Part shown: piece by piece, positions 1 through 5,164 of the stretch
Layout of the letters: every line of letters starts with the position of its first letter
How positions within the stretch are numbered: position 1 is the first letter of the stretch
DNA from: Chitinophagales bacterium
GTDB taxonomy: Bacteria; Bacteroidota; Bacteroidia; Chitinophagales; UBA2359
DNA: 5,164 bases
Assembly (NCBI GenBank): GCA_020631035.1
Contig: JAHDIA010000475.1
Coordinates: 1 to 5,164 of the forward strand
Direction of reading: 5' to 3'
Notes under the pieces: model-generated
Database searches by the model: none
Told to the model about the DNA's origin: nothing
Seen by the model: the letters and a program-made list of their open reading frames with translations, nothing else
Made by a program: the position numbers and the translations under genes

Positions 1-56
1 ACCAGTGACCTCTGCCCTGTCAAGGCAGCGCTCTAAACCAACTGAGCTAATGACGC
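1..56 (-). tRNA. tRNA-Val (anticodon GAC), 3' part cut off by the window edge
   Basis: Read on the minus strand, the tRNA begins at position 56 with a 7-nt acceptor strand GCGTCAT. Then come TA at positions 8-9, the D-stem GCTC/GAGC around a GTTGG-type D-loop, and the anticodon stem CTGCC/GGCAG enclosing the loop TTGACAG. The loop places GAC at positions 34-36, which reads the valine codons GUC and GUU. A five-base variable region AGGTC and the first T-stem strand ACTGG follow. The sequence ends at the first base of the T-loop, so the T-arm, the 3' acceptor strand and any encoded CCA lie beyond the left edge. All visible stems pair correctly, so this is a functional-looking gene and not a fragment. 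Its identity rests on the anticodon alone. Confidence 0.95.
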
Positions 57-84
57 TTTTTGTGTTTAGTATTGAACTAGAGGA

Positions 85-116
85 CAAAAGTAATAAATTA
101 GTGCTAAATTTGACAA
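85..116 (-). promoter_or_regulatory. Putative Bacteroidota-type promoter for tRNA-Val
   Basis: The minus strand carries TACTTTTG at 92-85, an exact match to the Bacteroidota -7 consensus TAnnTTTG. A TTG at 116-114 stands 21 bp upstream, in the right place for the -33 element. Transcription would begin near position 78, leaving a leader of about 22 nt before the mature tRNA 5' end at 56. Box, spacing and gene position all agree. No transcript data are available. Confidence 0.55.
105..112 (+). promoter_or_regulatory. Putative -7 box for the flippase gene
   Basis: TAAATTTG at 105-112 matches TAnnTTTG and would place a transcription start near 119, giving a leader of about 15 nt before the ATG at 134. 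No TTG sits at the expected -33 distance, so the assignment is weaker than that of the tRNA promoter. The box touches the -33 element of the tRNA promoter on the other strand. Confidence 0.35.
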
Positions 117-133
117 GCGTTTAGGATAATTTT

Positions 134-1396
134 ATGAACAAAGAGCCCAAGATATTTTCTTCTTCATTTATTCAGGATGTTTTTACCTTGTTGTTGGGCA
201 ACAGTGGGGCACAAGCAATTGCCTTTTTGTCCATTCCCATCTTGACACATTTGTATACGCCCACCCACTTTGGGATTTTGGGTACCTATACCGCCATTGT
301 TTTGTTTTTTACCATTATCAGTTGTGGAGGCTATGAACAAGCCATTATGCTAGGCAAAAATGATGAGGAAGCATTGGACCTACTCCGTTTGAGCAATTTG
401 TTGACATTGGGTGTGGTGGGGTTGTTGTCTTTGATACTCTTATGCAATTTGTCTTGGATTCACCATTATCTGGAGGTGGCAGAAATTACTTTTTTTGCTT
501 GCTTGATTCCTCTAAGCATTTGGGCGGAGGGTTGGTCATTGGCACTCAAGGTTTGGCTCAATCGTTTGGCAAAATACAAGAGCATTGCCACCGCTCGTTT
601 TTTACAAGCCAGTACAACGGCCATCGTTTCCATCATCTTAGGATGGCAGGGATACTTGACCGAAGGACTCATTATGGGCTTGGTAGCAGGTCAATGGATT
701 AAAATGTTGTGGATGTTGTTGGCGGCCAAATGGTGGCGACATACTGTATGGTCCTCTTTCGATGCTTTGAAAAAAGTCGCTCAATCTTACAAAGATTTTT
801 TTCGTTTTGGCATCATCGGGACAGGCTTAAATACCATGTCCCACCAATTGCCTTTTTTGATTTTGCCTTTTTACTTCGACAAATCGGTTCTAGGATTCTA
901 CAATCTGGCAATGAAAGTTTTGGCACTGCCACAAGCCCTTTTGGGAATGAGCATAGGCGATGTCTTTTTTAAAAGAGCAACCCAAGCTTACCAAGAAAGC
1001 AAGATGGCATTGAGCCAATTGACTTGGTCTACTTTTAAATATTTGGTGGGCTTGTCTTTGGCATTTGGCTTGGTCGTATTTTTATTGGCTCCTTATGTAT
1101 TTGTCTATGTTTTTGGAGAAGCGTGGGACACCGCTGCTAAGTATGCCCAAATCTTGACTCCTATGGCAATGGTGTCTTTTGTAGTGGCTCCCTTGTCTTA
1201 CCTCATTGATGTACGCCAAAAACTCAAGGCTCAGTTGTGGTACAATTTGTTGTTGTTTGTCAGTCGTTTTCTCGTTTTATACATTGGTGGAATGTACCTA
1301 CTAGCAGAACCGACCATGTTGGCTTTTGTCATTATCAGTGTGTTGGCTTCGATTTTTTACTTGGTGTATTTGTTGCGTCTGGGTAGGGGAGACTAA
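134..1396 (+). CDS. Wzx-like polysaccharide/O-antigen flippase (MOP superfamily)
   Basis: This is an integral inner-membrane protein of 420 residues. The family moves lipid-linked oligosaccharide units for O-antigen, capsule or exopolysaccharide from the cytoplasmic to the periplasmic face. By eye there are about 12 hydrophobic segments (roughly 17-38, 46-68, 87-108, 116-137, 155-173, 176-198, 225-248, 255-275, 303-327, 335-357, 368-390 and 393-415), with short charged loops between. The family signature after the first helix is present: YTPTHFGILG at 41-50, then the GYEQAIMLGKNDEEA region at 66-80. The conserved C-terminal motif GExWxxAxxYAxIxxP is seen at 328-343. Length and topology suit a complete Wzx/COG2244 protein. 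The ATG at 134 is taken because the helical core starts soon after it; no Shine-Dalgarno is visible, as is usual in this phylum. No glycosyltransferase or polymerase gene is nearby, so the gene looks like an orphan here and its glycan cannot be named. Confidence 0.9.
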   Translation: MNKEPKIFSSSFIQDVFTLLLGNSGAQAIAFLSIPILTHLYTPTHFGILGTYTAIVLFFTIISCGGYEQAIMLGKNDEEALDLLRLSNLLTLGVVGLLSLILLCNLSWIHHYLEVAEITFFACLIPLSIWAEGWSLALKVWLNRLAKYKSIATARFLQASTTAIVSIILGWQGYLTEGLIMGLVAGQWIKMLWMLLAAKWWRHTVWSSFDALKKVAQSYKDFFRFGIIGTGLNTMSHQLPFLILPFYFDKSVLGFYNLAMKVLALPQALLGMSIGDVFFKRATQAYQESKMALSQLTWSTFKYLVGLSLAFGLVVFLLAPYVFVYVFGEAWDTAAKYAQILTPMAMVSFVVAPLSYLIDVRQKLKAQLWYNLLLFVSRFLVLYIGGMYLLAEPTMLAFVIISVLASIFYLVYLLRLGRGD

Positions 1397-1476
1397 AAAA
1401 AATAAAATTGAAAATTGATTGGGACGGAACGTTTGAGGCTTCGTTTGCATCGGGTCTCCCCGCTATCCGTTTCTAG

Positions 1477-1670
1477 TCCCGATTTGCTGCGCATCGGGAG
1501 CTATCCACTACTATCGGGCGTAGGCTAGTTTGTTTAATTCTTCGTAGTTTCTTTATTATTTTAAATTTAAAAAAACGTTCTCTGCGAATGCAAGTGAATA
1601 AAATAAACTAGCCGCAACGTCGGACCGTTCCGATAGCAGCGGATACCCCACAGTCCCGATTTTATCGGGA
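1477..1670. repeat. Large imperfect palindromic (fold-back) element with hairpin ends
   Basis: Each end is itself a hairpin with a 7-bp TCCCGAT/ATCGGGA stem, at 1477-1499 (9-nt loop) and 1654-1670 (3-nt loop). Inside these, 1502-1517 is complementary to 1630-1645 at 14 of 16 positions, and 1523-1540 to 1596-1613 at 16 of 18. Then 1541-1547 pairs with 1582-1588 at 6 of 7 plus one G-U, and TTTTAAATTTAAAA at 1559-1572 is a perfect palindrome near the centre. The arms share a common midpoint near 1565-1573, so this is one nested structure and not chance hairpins. The arms differ by an 11-nt asymmetry (5 nt at 1518-1522 against 16 nt at 1614-1629). No transposase frame lies inside. It could be a non-autonomous MITE-like element or a REP-type repeat; copy number in the genome would decide. 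Confidence 0.7.
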
Positions 1671-1786
1671 ACAGGTTTAGCCACCTTTGTGCTTAAACTT
1701 TCGTTTTGGGTTTTTGCTCAATGAACCTATCGAACTGAAGCAAGGAGTAGCAGCGAATGGCGGGAAGATAAGTAGCGACGAAGCTC

Positions 1787-1803
1787 TCCCGATAAAATCG
1801 GGA
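1787..1803. repeat. 17-bp hairpin at the 3' end of the MBL gene, a copy of the palindrome's terminal hairpin
   Basis: TCCCGATAAAATCGGGA forms a 7-bp stem with an AAA loop. With two flanking bases it gives a 19-bp identity (1787-1805) to the reverse complement of 1652-1670. It begins three bases beyond the stop codon of the minus-strand hydrolase gene, so it would lie at the very end of that mRNA. There is no T-tract after the stem on the minus strand, which argues against a standard intrinsic terminator. It could stabilise the 3' end or act as a weak stop. Confidence 0.6.
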
Positions 1804-1806
1804 CTC

Positions 1807-2934
1807 CTAAAAATTATCATACCAAGCCTGCTCTTTAGGTTCTTGTCCCATCACCACCACTTCCCCAATTTGAGGCGTACAATAAGTTAAATTTAATTCC
1901 TTGGCTTTGGTGGTAAATCGCTCAATCGGATCTTTCCATGTATGAAGGGCGAGGGCAAAACCACCCCAATGAACAGGAATGGCTATGCTAGCATTTGCAT
2001 CTGTAGCGGATTGTGCGCTCTCTTCTGGGAACATATGGGTTTGAGGCCAGAGTTTGTTGTATTGCCCACACTCGACAAATGCCCAGTCAAATTTGCCAAA
2101 GCGTTGACCAACTTCTTTAAAATGGGTATCATAGCCTCCATCTCCCGTCCAGTAAATTTGATGGTGTGGCGATTGAAAAACCCAACCACCCCACAAAGTT
2201 TTAAAACGGTCAGTCAAACCACGTCCCGAAAAATGACGTGAAGGGGTAAAAGTGATGTCAATGCCATTAAAGTTGGTTTGGTCCCACCAATCAAATTCAG
2301 TGATTTGTTCCTTGGGAATGCCCCAGCGTTCTAGGTGACGTCCTGTTCCAAGAGAAACGAAATATTTGTTTACTTTGTCTTTTAATTTTCGGATACTCGC
2401 CAAGTCTAAATGATCGTAATGATCGTGGGTCAACAATATGGCATCTATGGGTGGCAATTGATCGATGACATCCAAACTATTGGGGCTAAATCTTTTATTG
2501 GCAATGGGCGCAATGGGTGTTGTGTTTGGACCCAACATAGGATCAATCAATAAATTTTGTCCGTGTATTTGTAGGAGCAGAACAGAGTGCCCATACCAAA
2601 CGAATTTGGGAGGACTGTTGGGTGTGGTTTTGTTGGCTTCAAAAGTTTGGACGTCAAGGGGGAGTATGGGAATGGGTTTGCTAGGTCTACGTATTTCCGT
2701 ATTGGTCAATTGTGCTTTGATGAGACCTGGCATTTTGGAAGGGGGAATGTCTATTGCTGTATAAGACAAGTTTTTAAAGGTTTTTCCTTTCCAATTGGGA
2801 GACAATCTATACAATTTACCTCGTTCAGAGGTAATATTTCCACCAAACTGAGGATTGAGTTTTAGGTAAAGTATCCCTACAATGAGTGCTGATAAAGCCA
2901 ATGCAAGCCAAGTGGTCAAAACTGTATATACCAT
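1807..2934 (-). CDS. Membrane-anchored MBL-fold metallohydrolase, NAPE-PLD-like
   Basis: The protein has 375 residues. Residues 4-24 form one hydrophobic segment with no signal-peptidase motif I can see, so an N-terminal membrane anchor is likely. It is followed by a PQFGG motif at 28-32. The metallo-beta-lactamase core starts near 110 (WYGHS at 113-117). The binuclear zinc ligands are all visible: THDHYDHLD at 169-177 (H170, H172, D174, H175), H233 in SRHFSGRG, D265 in TGDGGY and H322 in PVHWGG. Their order and spacing parallel human N-acylphosphatidylethanolamine phospholipase D, and H300 in the HMFPEE stretch is also in place. NAPE-PLD cleaves phosphodiesters in membrane lipids; bacterial relatives are mostly uncharacterised, so a membrane phosphodiester substrate is only an inference. 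The ATG at 2934 is preferred because it opens directly into the anchor. A hairpin sits just after the stop codon. No neighbour suggests a pathway. An active enzyme is likely; the substrate is unknown. Confidence 0.9.
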   Translation of the reverse strand: MVYTVLTTWLALALSALIVGILYLKLNPQFGGNITSERGKLYRLSPNWKGKTFKNLSYTAIDIPPSKMPGLIKAQLTNTEIRRPSKPIPILPLDVQTFEANKTTPNSPPKFVWYGHSVLLLQIHGQNLLIDPMLGPNTTPIAPIANKRFSPNSLDVIDQLPPIDAILLTHDHYDHLDLASIRKLKDKVNKYFVSLGTGRHLERWGIPKEQITEFDWWDQTNFNGIDITFTPSRHFSGRGLTDRFKTLWGGWVFQSPHHQIYWTGDGGYDTHFKEVGQRFGKFDWAFVECGQYNKLWPQTHMFPEESAQSATDANASIAIPVHWGGFALALHTWKDPIERFTTKAKELNLTYCTPQIGEVVVMGQEPKEQAWYDNF

Positions 2935-2938
2935 ACTA

Positions 2939-2946
2939 CAAAAATA
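2939..2946 (-). promoter_or_regulatory. Possible -7 box just upstream of the MBL hydrolase gene
   Basis: The minus strand reads TATTTTTG at 2946-2939, matching TAnnTTTG. A start site 6-7 nt downstream would fall almost on the ATG at 2934, implying a leaderless or near-leaderless mRNA. No TTG is present at the -33 distance and the surroundings are very AT-rich, so a chance match is quite possible. Confidence 0.25.
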
Positions 2947-2957
2947 AATATTTTACG

Positions 2958-3126
2958 TTACACTTTCTTGATGTCCTCATTTTCCAGAACCGTTTTATTG
3001 GCTCCCATCAATCCTGCTTTAAACATTGCCTTTCCTAAAACCTCAGAAGTGATGGCGCCTTGAGGATAAATTCGTTTGAGTATAGGATAAAGCGATCTTG
3101 AGACACGATAATTAATCTTGAATCTT
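2958..3126 (-). pseudogene. Relic: C-terminal end of an NAD(P)-binding epimerase/oxidoreductase-like protein
   Basis: One minus-strand frame is open from a TGA at 3140-3138 down to a TAA at 2960-2958. It reads as ordinary protein: SRSLYPILKRIYP, then ITSEVLGKAMFKAGLMG, then TVLENEDIKKV at the stop. From memory this resembles the C-terminus of SDR-type epimerase/dehydratase (nucleoside-diphosphate-sugar epimerase-like) proteins, where a Y/LYPLLK segment is followed by a T-x-E-x-x-G-x-A-M helix and an ILENKDI-type tail. No N-terminal Rossmann GxxGxxG region precedes it, because the M14 hydrolase gene occupies that DNA. The frame has no plausible start codon ahead of the conserved part; its only ATG codons are internal (3026 and 3008). 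I read it as the remaining 3' end of a gene whose front was lost. A real short protein using an unusual start is less likely. The homology is recalled, not searched. Confidence 0.6.
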
Positions 3127-4122
3127 TCAATCTTCAATCAAACCCAAATGAATCAAGGCATCTCCCACATTGACAACAGGATTGTTGTTTATGCCAACAA
3201 TGAAGCCATCAGTAGGACTAGTGATTTTCATTTCGTAATCCCCAAAAGGACCTGTGATGTTGCCGAGTAAATCTCCTTTTTTGACCTTAGATCCATTGTA
3301 CAAAAATGGGCGGAAAAGCCCAGCTCCCGTTGCCCGTAGCCATTTCATTTTGTTGATGAAAACGGTCGGTTCTTCATTGTTTTCTGTTTCTGGTTGAGGA
3401 CCCATTCCCATTTTCCACAGAAAACGTTTGTAACCATCTAGGGCGGTTTTTATAGCAAATTCGTCAAAGCGTAAGGATTCCCCCCCTTCGTATACCAAAA
3501 TGTTTTTGCCTTTTTTGTAAGCGGCGTGTCTAAGTGATTTGGAGATGTGTTTGGAATGAATGGTAAAGGGCGCATTAAAGGCAGTAGCGAGTTCTCTATT
3601 TCTAGGATCGCTTAGTTCACAGCGAATTTGAGGGTAATTGCTACGACTGTCTCCACCTGTATGAAAATCAATGCCAAAATCAATGTGTGGAATGATTTGC
3701 TTCATCAGATGGTAGGCCATTCGACTTGCTAGTGAACCAGACTTAGTGCCAGGAAAAGAGCGGTTGACATCTTTACCATCGGGGACTTCCCGAGAATAAT
3801 TGATAAAGCCAAAAATATTGAGGACGGGCATCGTAATGATGGTGCCGCTTTCAGGAATGTGGAGGTTTTGTTCCACAATGCGTCGGACAATTTCGATGCC
3901 ATTGAGTTCGTCTCCATGCAAACCTCCAAGAAGGAGTAAAACGGGACCTTCTTTTTTGGCTCGGTTGATGATTACTGGTATATTGATAGGCGTTCGAGAA
4001 GGAAGTTCGCCAATGTGAAGATAGACTTCTGTTTCTCTCCCTGCTTTGATGCTTTTTTTGTTAATGATTAATTTTTCCTGTTTTGCTATTCCAGACATGT
4101 TTTTTGGTCTTAGTTTGTGCAT
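3127..4122 (-). CDS. AspA/AstE-like zinc hydrolase (succinylglutamate desuccinylase/aspartoacylase family, M14-type)
   Basis: The protein has 331 residues if it starts at 4122, or 323 from the second Met (M9) at 4098, whose MSGIAKQ opening I slightly prefer. The family hydrolyses amide bonds between an acyl group and an amino acid, as in N-succinylglutamate or N-acetylaspartate. Zinc ligands are visible as H69 and E72 in GGLHGDELNG and H154 in DFHTGG. The substrate-binding motifs are R111 and DVNRSFPG at 118-125, and the likely catalytic glutamate is in YEGGE at 211-215. Residues from about 262 form a separate beta-rich domain (GSKVKKGDLLGNI, then SPTDGFIVG and VNVGDAL) resembling a biotinyl/lipoyl half-barrel, as in COG3608 proteins. 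No signal peptide is seen, so it should be cytoplasmic. The start overlaps the 3' end of rimK by 38-62 bp on the same strand, implying co-transcription and translational coupling. The true substrate is unknown; an amino-acid conjugate linked to RimK activity is a reasonable inference. Confidence 0.9.
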   Translation of the reverse strand: MHKLRPKNMSGIAKQEKLIINKKSIKAGRETEVYLHIGELPSRTPINIPVIINRAKKEGPVLLLLGGLHGDELNGIEIVRRIVEQNLHIPESGTIITMPVLNIFGFINYSREVPDGKDVNRSFPGTKSGSLASRMAYHLMKQIIPHIDFGIDFHTGGDSRSNYPQIRCELSDPRNRELATAFNAPFTIHSKHISKSLRHAAYKKGKNILVYEGGESLRFDEFAIKTALDGYKRFLWKMGMGPQPETENNEEPTVFINKMKWLRATGAGLFRPFLYNGSKVKKGDLLGNITGPFGDYEMKITSPTDGFIVGINNNPVVNVGDALIHLGLIED

Positions 4123-4987
4123 TCTTTTCTATGTATTCAATAATCTTGCCAGCAATGTCTATTTTGGTTGCGCCTTCGATGCCCTCTAATCCAGGAGAAG
4201 AATTGACTTCAAGTATGAGTGGACCTCTTGCTGAGGGGAGGATGTCTACTCCTGCTATACTCAATCCAATGGTTTTGGCAGCAAGTATGGCTGCTGCTTC
4301 TGTTTCTTTGTCTAAGTGAACAACTTCACAAGTACCACCTCTATGAAAGTTGGAACGGAATTCGCCTTCCTTAGCGGTTCGTTTCATAGCGGCAACTACT
4401 TGGTCGCCTACTACAAAAGCACGAATGTCGGTTCCATTGGCTTCGGCGATAAATTCTTGAACAATGACGCGGGTTTTTAGGCCATAAAAGGCTTCTATGA
4501 CCGATACTGCGGCAGATCTTTTCTCGGCTAAGATAACACCTAATCCTTGAGTTCCCTCTAATAATTTGATGATTAATGGAATGCCTCCTGCCAAATCGAC
4601 GACATCTTCGGCATTTTTAGAAAAATTGGTAAAGACAGTTCTGGGGAGTCCTAGTCCTGCTTTGGACAATTGTTGGAGTGAGCGGAGTTTGTCTCTGGAA
4701 CGAAAAAGAGCCGAAGAGGTCACCACTGTAAAAATATTCATCATTTCAAATTGTCGAATAACAGCAGCACCATAGTAAGTGACAGAGGAACCGATACGTG
4801 GAATGATAGCATCGTATTTGTGCATCAGATAGCCATTGTACATTATGTTGGGTTTCCCCTGTTCCATAATCAAATCGCACTGCATATGGTCAATTACTCG
4901 AACATAATGCCCTCGTTCGAGTGCGGCTTGTTTGAGGCGGGAGGTAGAGTACAGACTACTTTTGCGGGATAAAATGGCAATTTTCAT
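4061..4987 (-). CDS. rimK: RimK, ribosomal protein S6--L-glutamate ligase (ATP-grasp)
   Basis: RimK uses ATP to add glutamate residues to the C-terminus of ribosomal protein S6; the E. coli enzyme also makes poly-alpha-glutamate in vitro. The 308-residue protein lines up with E. coli RimK from the first residue: MKIAILSR at 1-8, IPRIGSSVTYYGAA at 62-75, and RQFEMM at 78-83. ATP-binding lysines are at K100 and K141, LEGTQGLG is at 143-150, and the basic RSNFHRGG motif at 211-218 contains R211. The metal ligands D248, E260 and N262 lie in GVDIL and LEVNSSPGLEGIEG. These match the recalled E. coli positions, so the core seems ungapped and intact. The tail after about 290 is lysine-rich and unlike the E. 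coli end. The ATG at 4987 matches the usual start; no Shine-Dalgarno or clear -7 box precedes it. It is the first gene of the visible minus-strand pair. A retropepsin-like partner (RimB/ATP-dependent zinc protease), often found beside rimK, is absent here. Confidence 0.96.
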   Translation of the reverse strand: MKIAILSRKSSLYSTSRLKQAALERGHYVRVIDHMQCDLIMEQGKPNIMYNGYLMHKYDAIIPRIGSSVTYYGAAVIRQFEMMNIFTVVTSSALFRSRDKLRSLQQLSKAGLGLPRTVFTNFSKNAEDVVDLAGGIPLIIKLLEGTQGLGVILAEKRSAAVSVIEAFYGLKTRVIVQEFIAEANGTDIRAFVVGDQVVAAMKRTAKEGEFRSNFHRGGTCEVVHLDKETEAAAILAAKTIGLSIAGVDILPSARGPLILEVNSSPGLEGIEGATKIDIAGKIIEYIEKNAQTKTKKHVWNSKTGKINH

Positions 4988-5164
4988 TTGAGCAGTGTTA
5001 AGGAATTTGAGAATGAAAATAATATAAGGAATGGTTAAATAATAAGTTCCTTGTTTTTGGCAATGAGATTTTTAGAGATACAAGCGGTCCGCCGATGCGG
5101 AAAAAAACGGAGTCCTAGCAGCGCTAAGGCGAGTATTTTTGACCGGTCCGCCGGTGCGGTAGTA
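4988..5164. other. Non-coding region upstream of rimK
   Basis: These 177 bp have two parts. Positions 4988-5083 are very AT-rich and presumably hold the rimK promoter, although no TAnnTTTG box is evident on the minus strand. From about 5084 to the edge the DNA turns GC-rich and repetitive (listed separately). I see no coding frame with protein-like content on either strand. Confidence 0.6.
5085..5159. repeat. Two 16-bp GC-rich near-identical repeats enclosing a small hairpin
   Basis: CGGTCCGCCGATGCGG at 5085-5100 and CGGTCCGCCGGTGCGG at 5144-5159 differ at one base and lie 59 bp apart in the same orientation. Each folds into a short hairpin (CCGC paired with GCGG around a 4-nt loop; the first extends to TCCGC/GCGGA). 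Between them, CCTAGCAGCGCTAAGG at 5114-5129 forms another small hairpin (TAGC/GCTA around AGC). The second copy overlaps the 8-bp palindrome GACCGGTC at 5141-5148. The run of A at 5101-5107 is on the wrong side for a terminator on either strand. This is probably part of a dispersed intergenic repeat, perhaps continuing beyond the window. Confidence 0.55.

Larger units (their letters stand above)
1397..1806. other. 410-bp non-coding intergenic stretch rich in inverted repeats
   Basis: This lies between the 3' ends of two convergent genes, the flippase and the MBL hydrolase. I see no convincing gene in it; the short open frames have no protein-like composition. It contains the large palindrome at 1477-1670 and the hairpin at 1787-1803, both listed separately. 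It also has loosely related fragments: 1449-1469 (ATCGGG, then CGCTATCCG) and 1747-1754 (TAGCAGCG). The recurring words ATCGGGA, TATCCGCTGCTATC and their complements suggest several degraded copies of one dispersed repeat family. No canonical T-tract terminator was found for either convergent gene. Confidence 0.75.

Noticed and set aside
1..133. tRNA gene as an integration site for a mobile element carrying the flippase
   Set aside because: Integrases usually use the tRNA 3' end, which lies off the left edge; the flippase is on the 5' side, and no integrase or attachment-site duplication is seen.
442..972. Open frames in other phases within the flippase gene
   Set aside because: They overlap a full-length family member with strong motifs and are frame shadows.
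1477..1803. CRISPR array suggested by repeated ATCGGGA-type units
   Set aside because: The units are irregularly spaced, occur in both orientations and are self-complementary, with no unique spacers of constant length and no cas genes.
1687..1890. 67-codon plus-strand open frame across the intergenic repeats and the 3' end of the hydrolase gene
   Set aside because: It runs antisense into a well-supported gene and its front half lies in repeat DNA; the composition is not protein-like and no start signal is seen.
2958..3026. Relic frame as a genuine small protein starting at the internal ATG (3026 or 3008)
   Set aside because: Starting there would drop the conserved SRSLYPILK part, which is clearly coding-like, so the relic explanation fits better.
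4999..5053. Direct repeat TAAGGAAT (4999-5006, 5025-5032) and a nearby inverted AAGTTCCTT (5043-5052 area) upstream of rimK as an operator
   Set aside because: The repeats are only 8 bp in AT-rich DNA, with no recognised regulator motif, so chance is a sufficient explanation.
5088..5107. GC hairpin followed by seven A residues as an intrinsic terminator
   Set aside because: On the plus strand the hairpin is followed by A, not T; on the minus strand the T run comes before the hairpin. Neither direction gives a proper terminator.

Overview
The window looks like chromosomal DNA from a member of the Bacteroidota, AT-leaning. The reasons are putative promoter boxes matching the Bacteroidota -7 consensus TAnnTTTG, start codons without convincing Shine-Dalgarno sequences, and a gene set typical of the phylum. 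The class cannot be fixed from the sequence; Flavobacteriia and Saprospiria are both possible.

Layout from left to right. A tRNA-Val(GAC) gene on the minus strand is cut by the left edge (1-56). It is transcribed away from a plus-strand Wzx-like polysaccharide flippase gene (134-1396), and the two putative promoters share a short divergent spacer. A 410-bp non-coding stretch (1397-1806) follows. It holds a roughly 194-bp imperfect palindrome with hairpin-forming ends, plus a further copy of its terminal hairpin lying next to the stop codon of the following gene. That gene (1807-2934, minus) encodes a membrane-anchored metallo-beta-lactamase-fold hydrolase of the NAPE-PLD-like group.

Upstream of it lies a short unlisted relic (about 2958-3126, minus). 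It reads as the last ~55 residues of an NAD(P)-binding epimerase/oxidoreductase with no beginning. Next comes a minus-strand pair: rimK (4061-4987), the ATP-grasp ligase that adds glutamate to ribosomal protein S6, and an overlapping downstream gene for an AspA/AstE-like M14 zinc hydrolase (3127-4122 or 4098). The right edge (4988-5164) has no gene and contains two near-identical GC-rich 16-mers.

The only clear functional unit is the rimK/hydrolase pair. RimK forms peptide bonds to glutamate, and the partner belongs to a metallohydrolase family that cuts amide bonds next to acidic amino acids, so the two could be writer and eraser of one modification, or two steps of another amino-acid ligation pathway. 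The flippase, the MBL hydrolase and the tRNA have no visible functional link to that pair or to each other. The less ordinary parts of the window are the palindromic repeat DNA and the gene relic.
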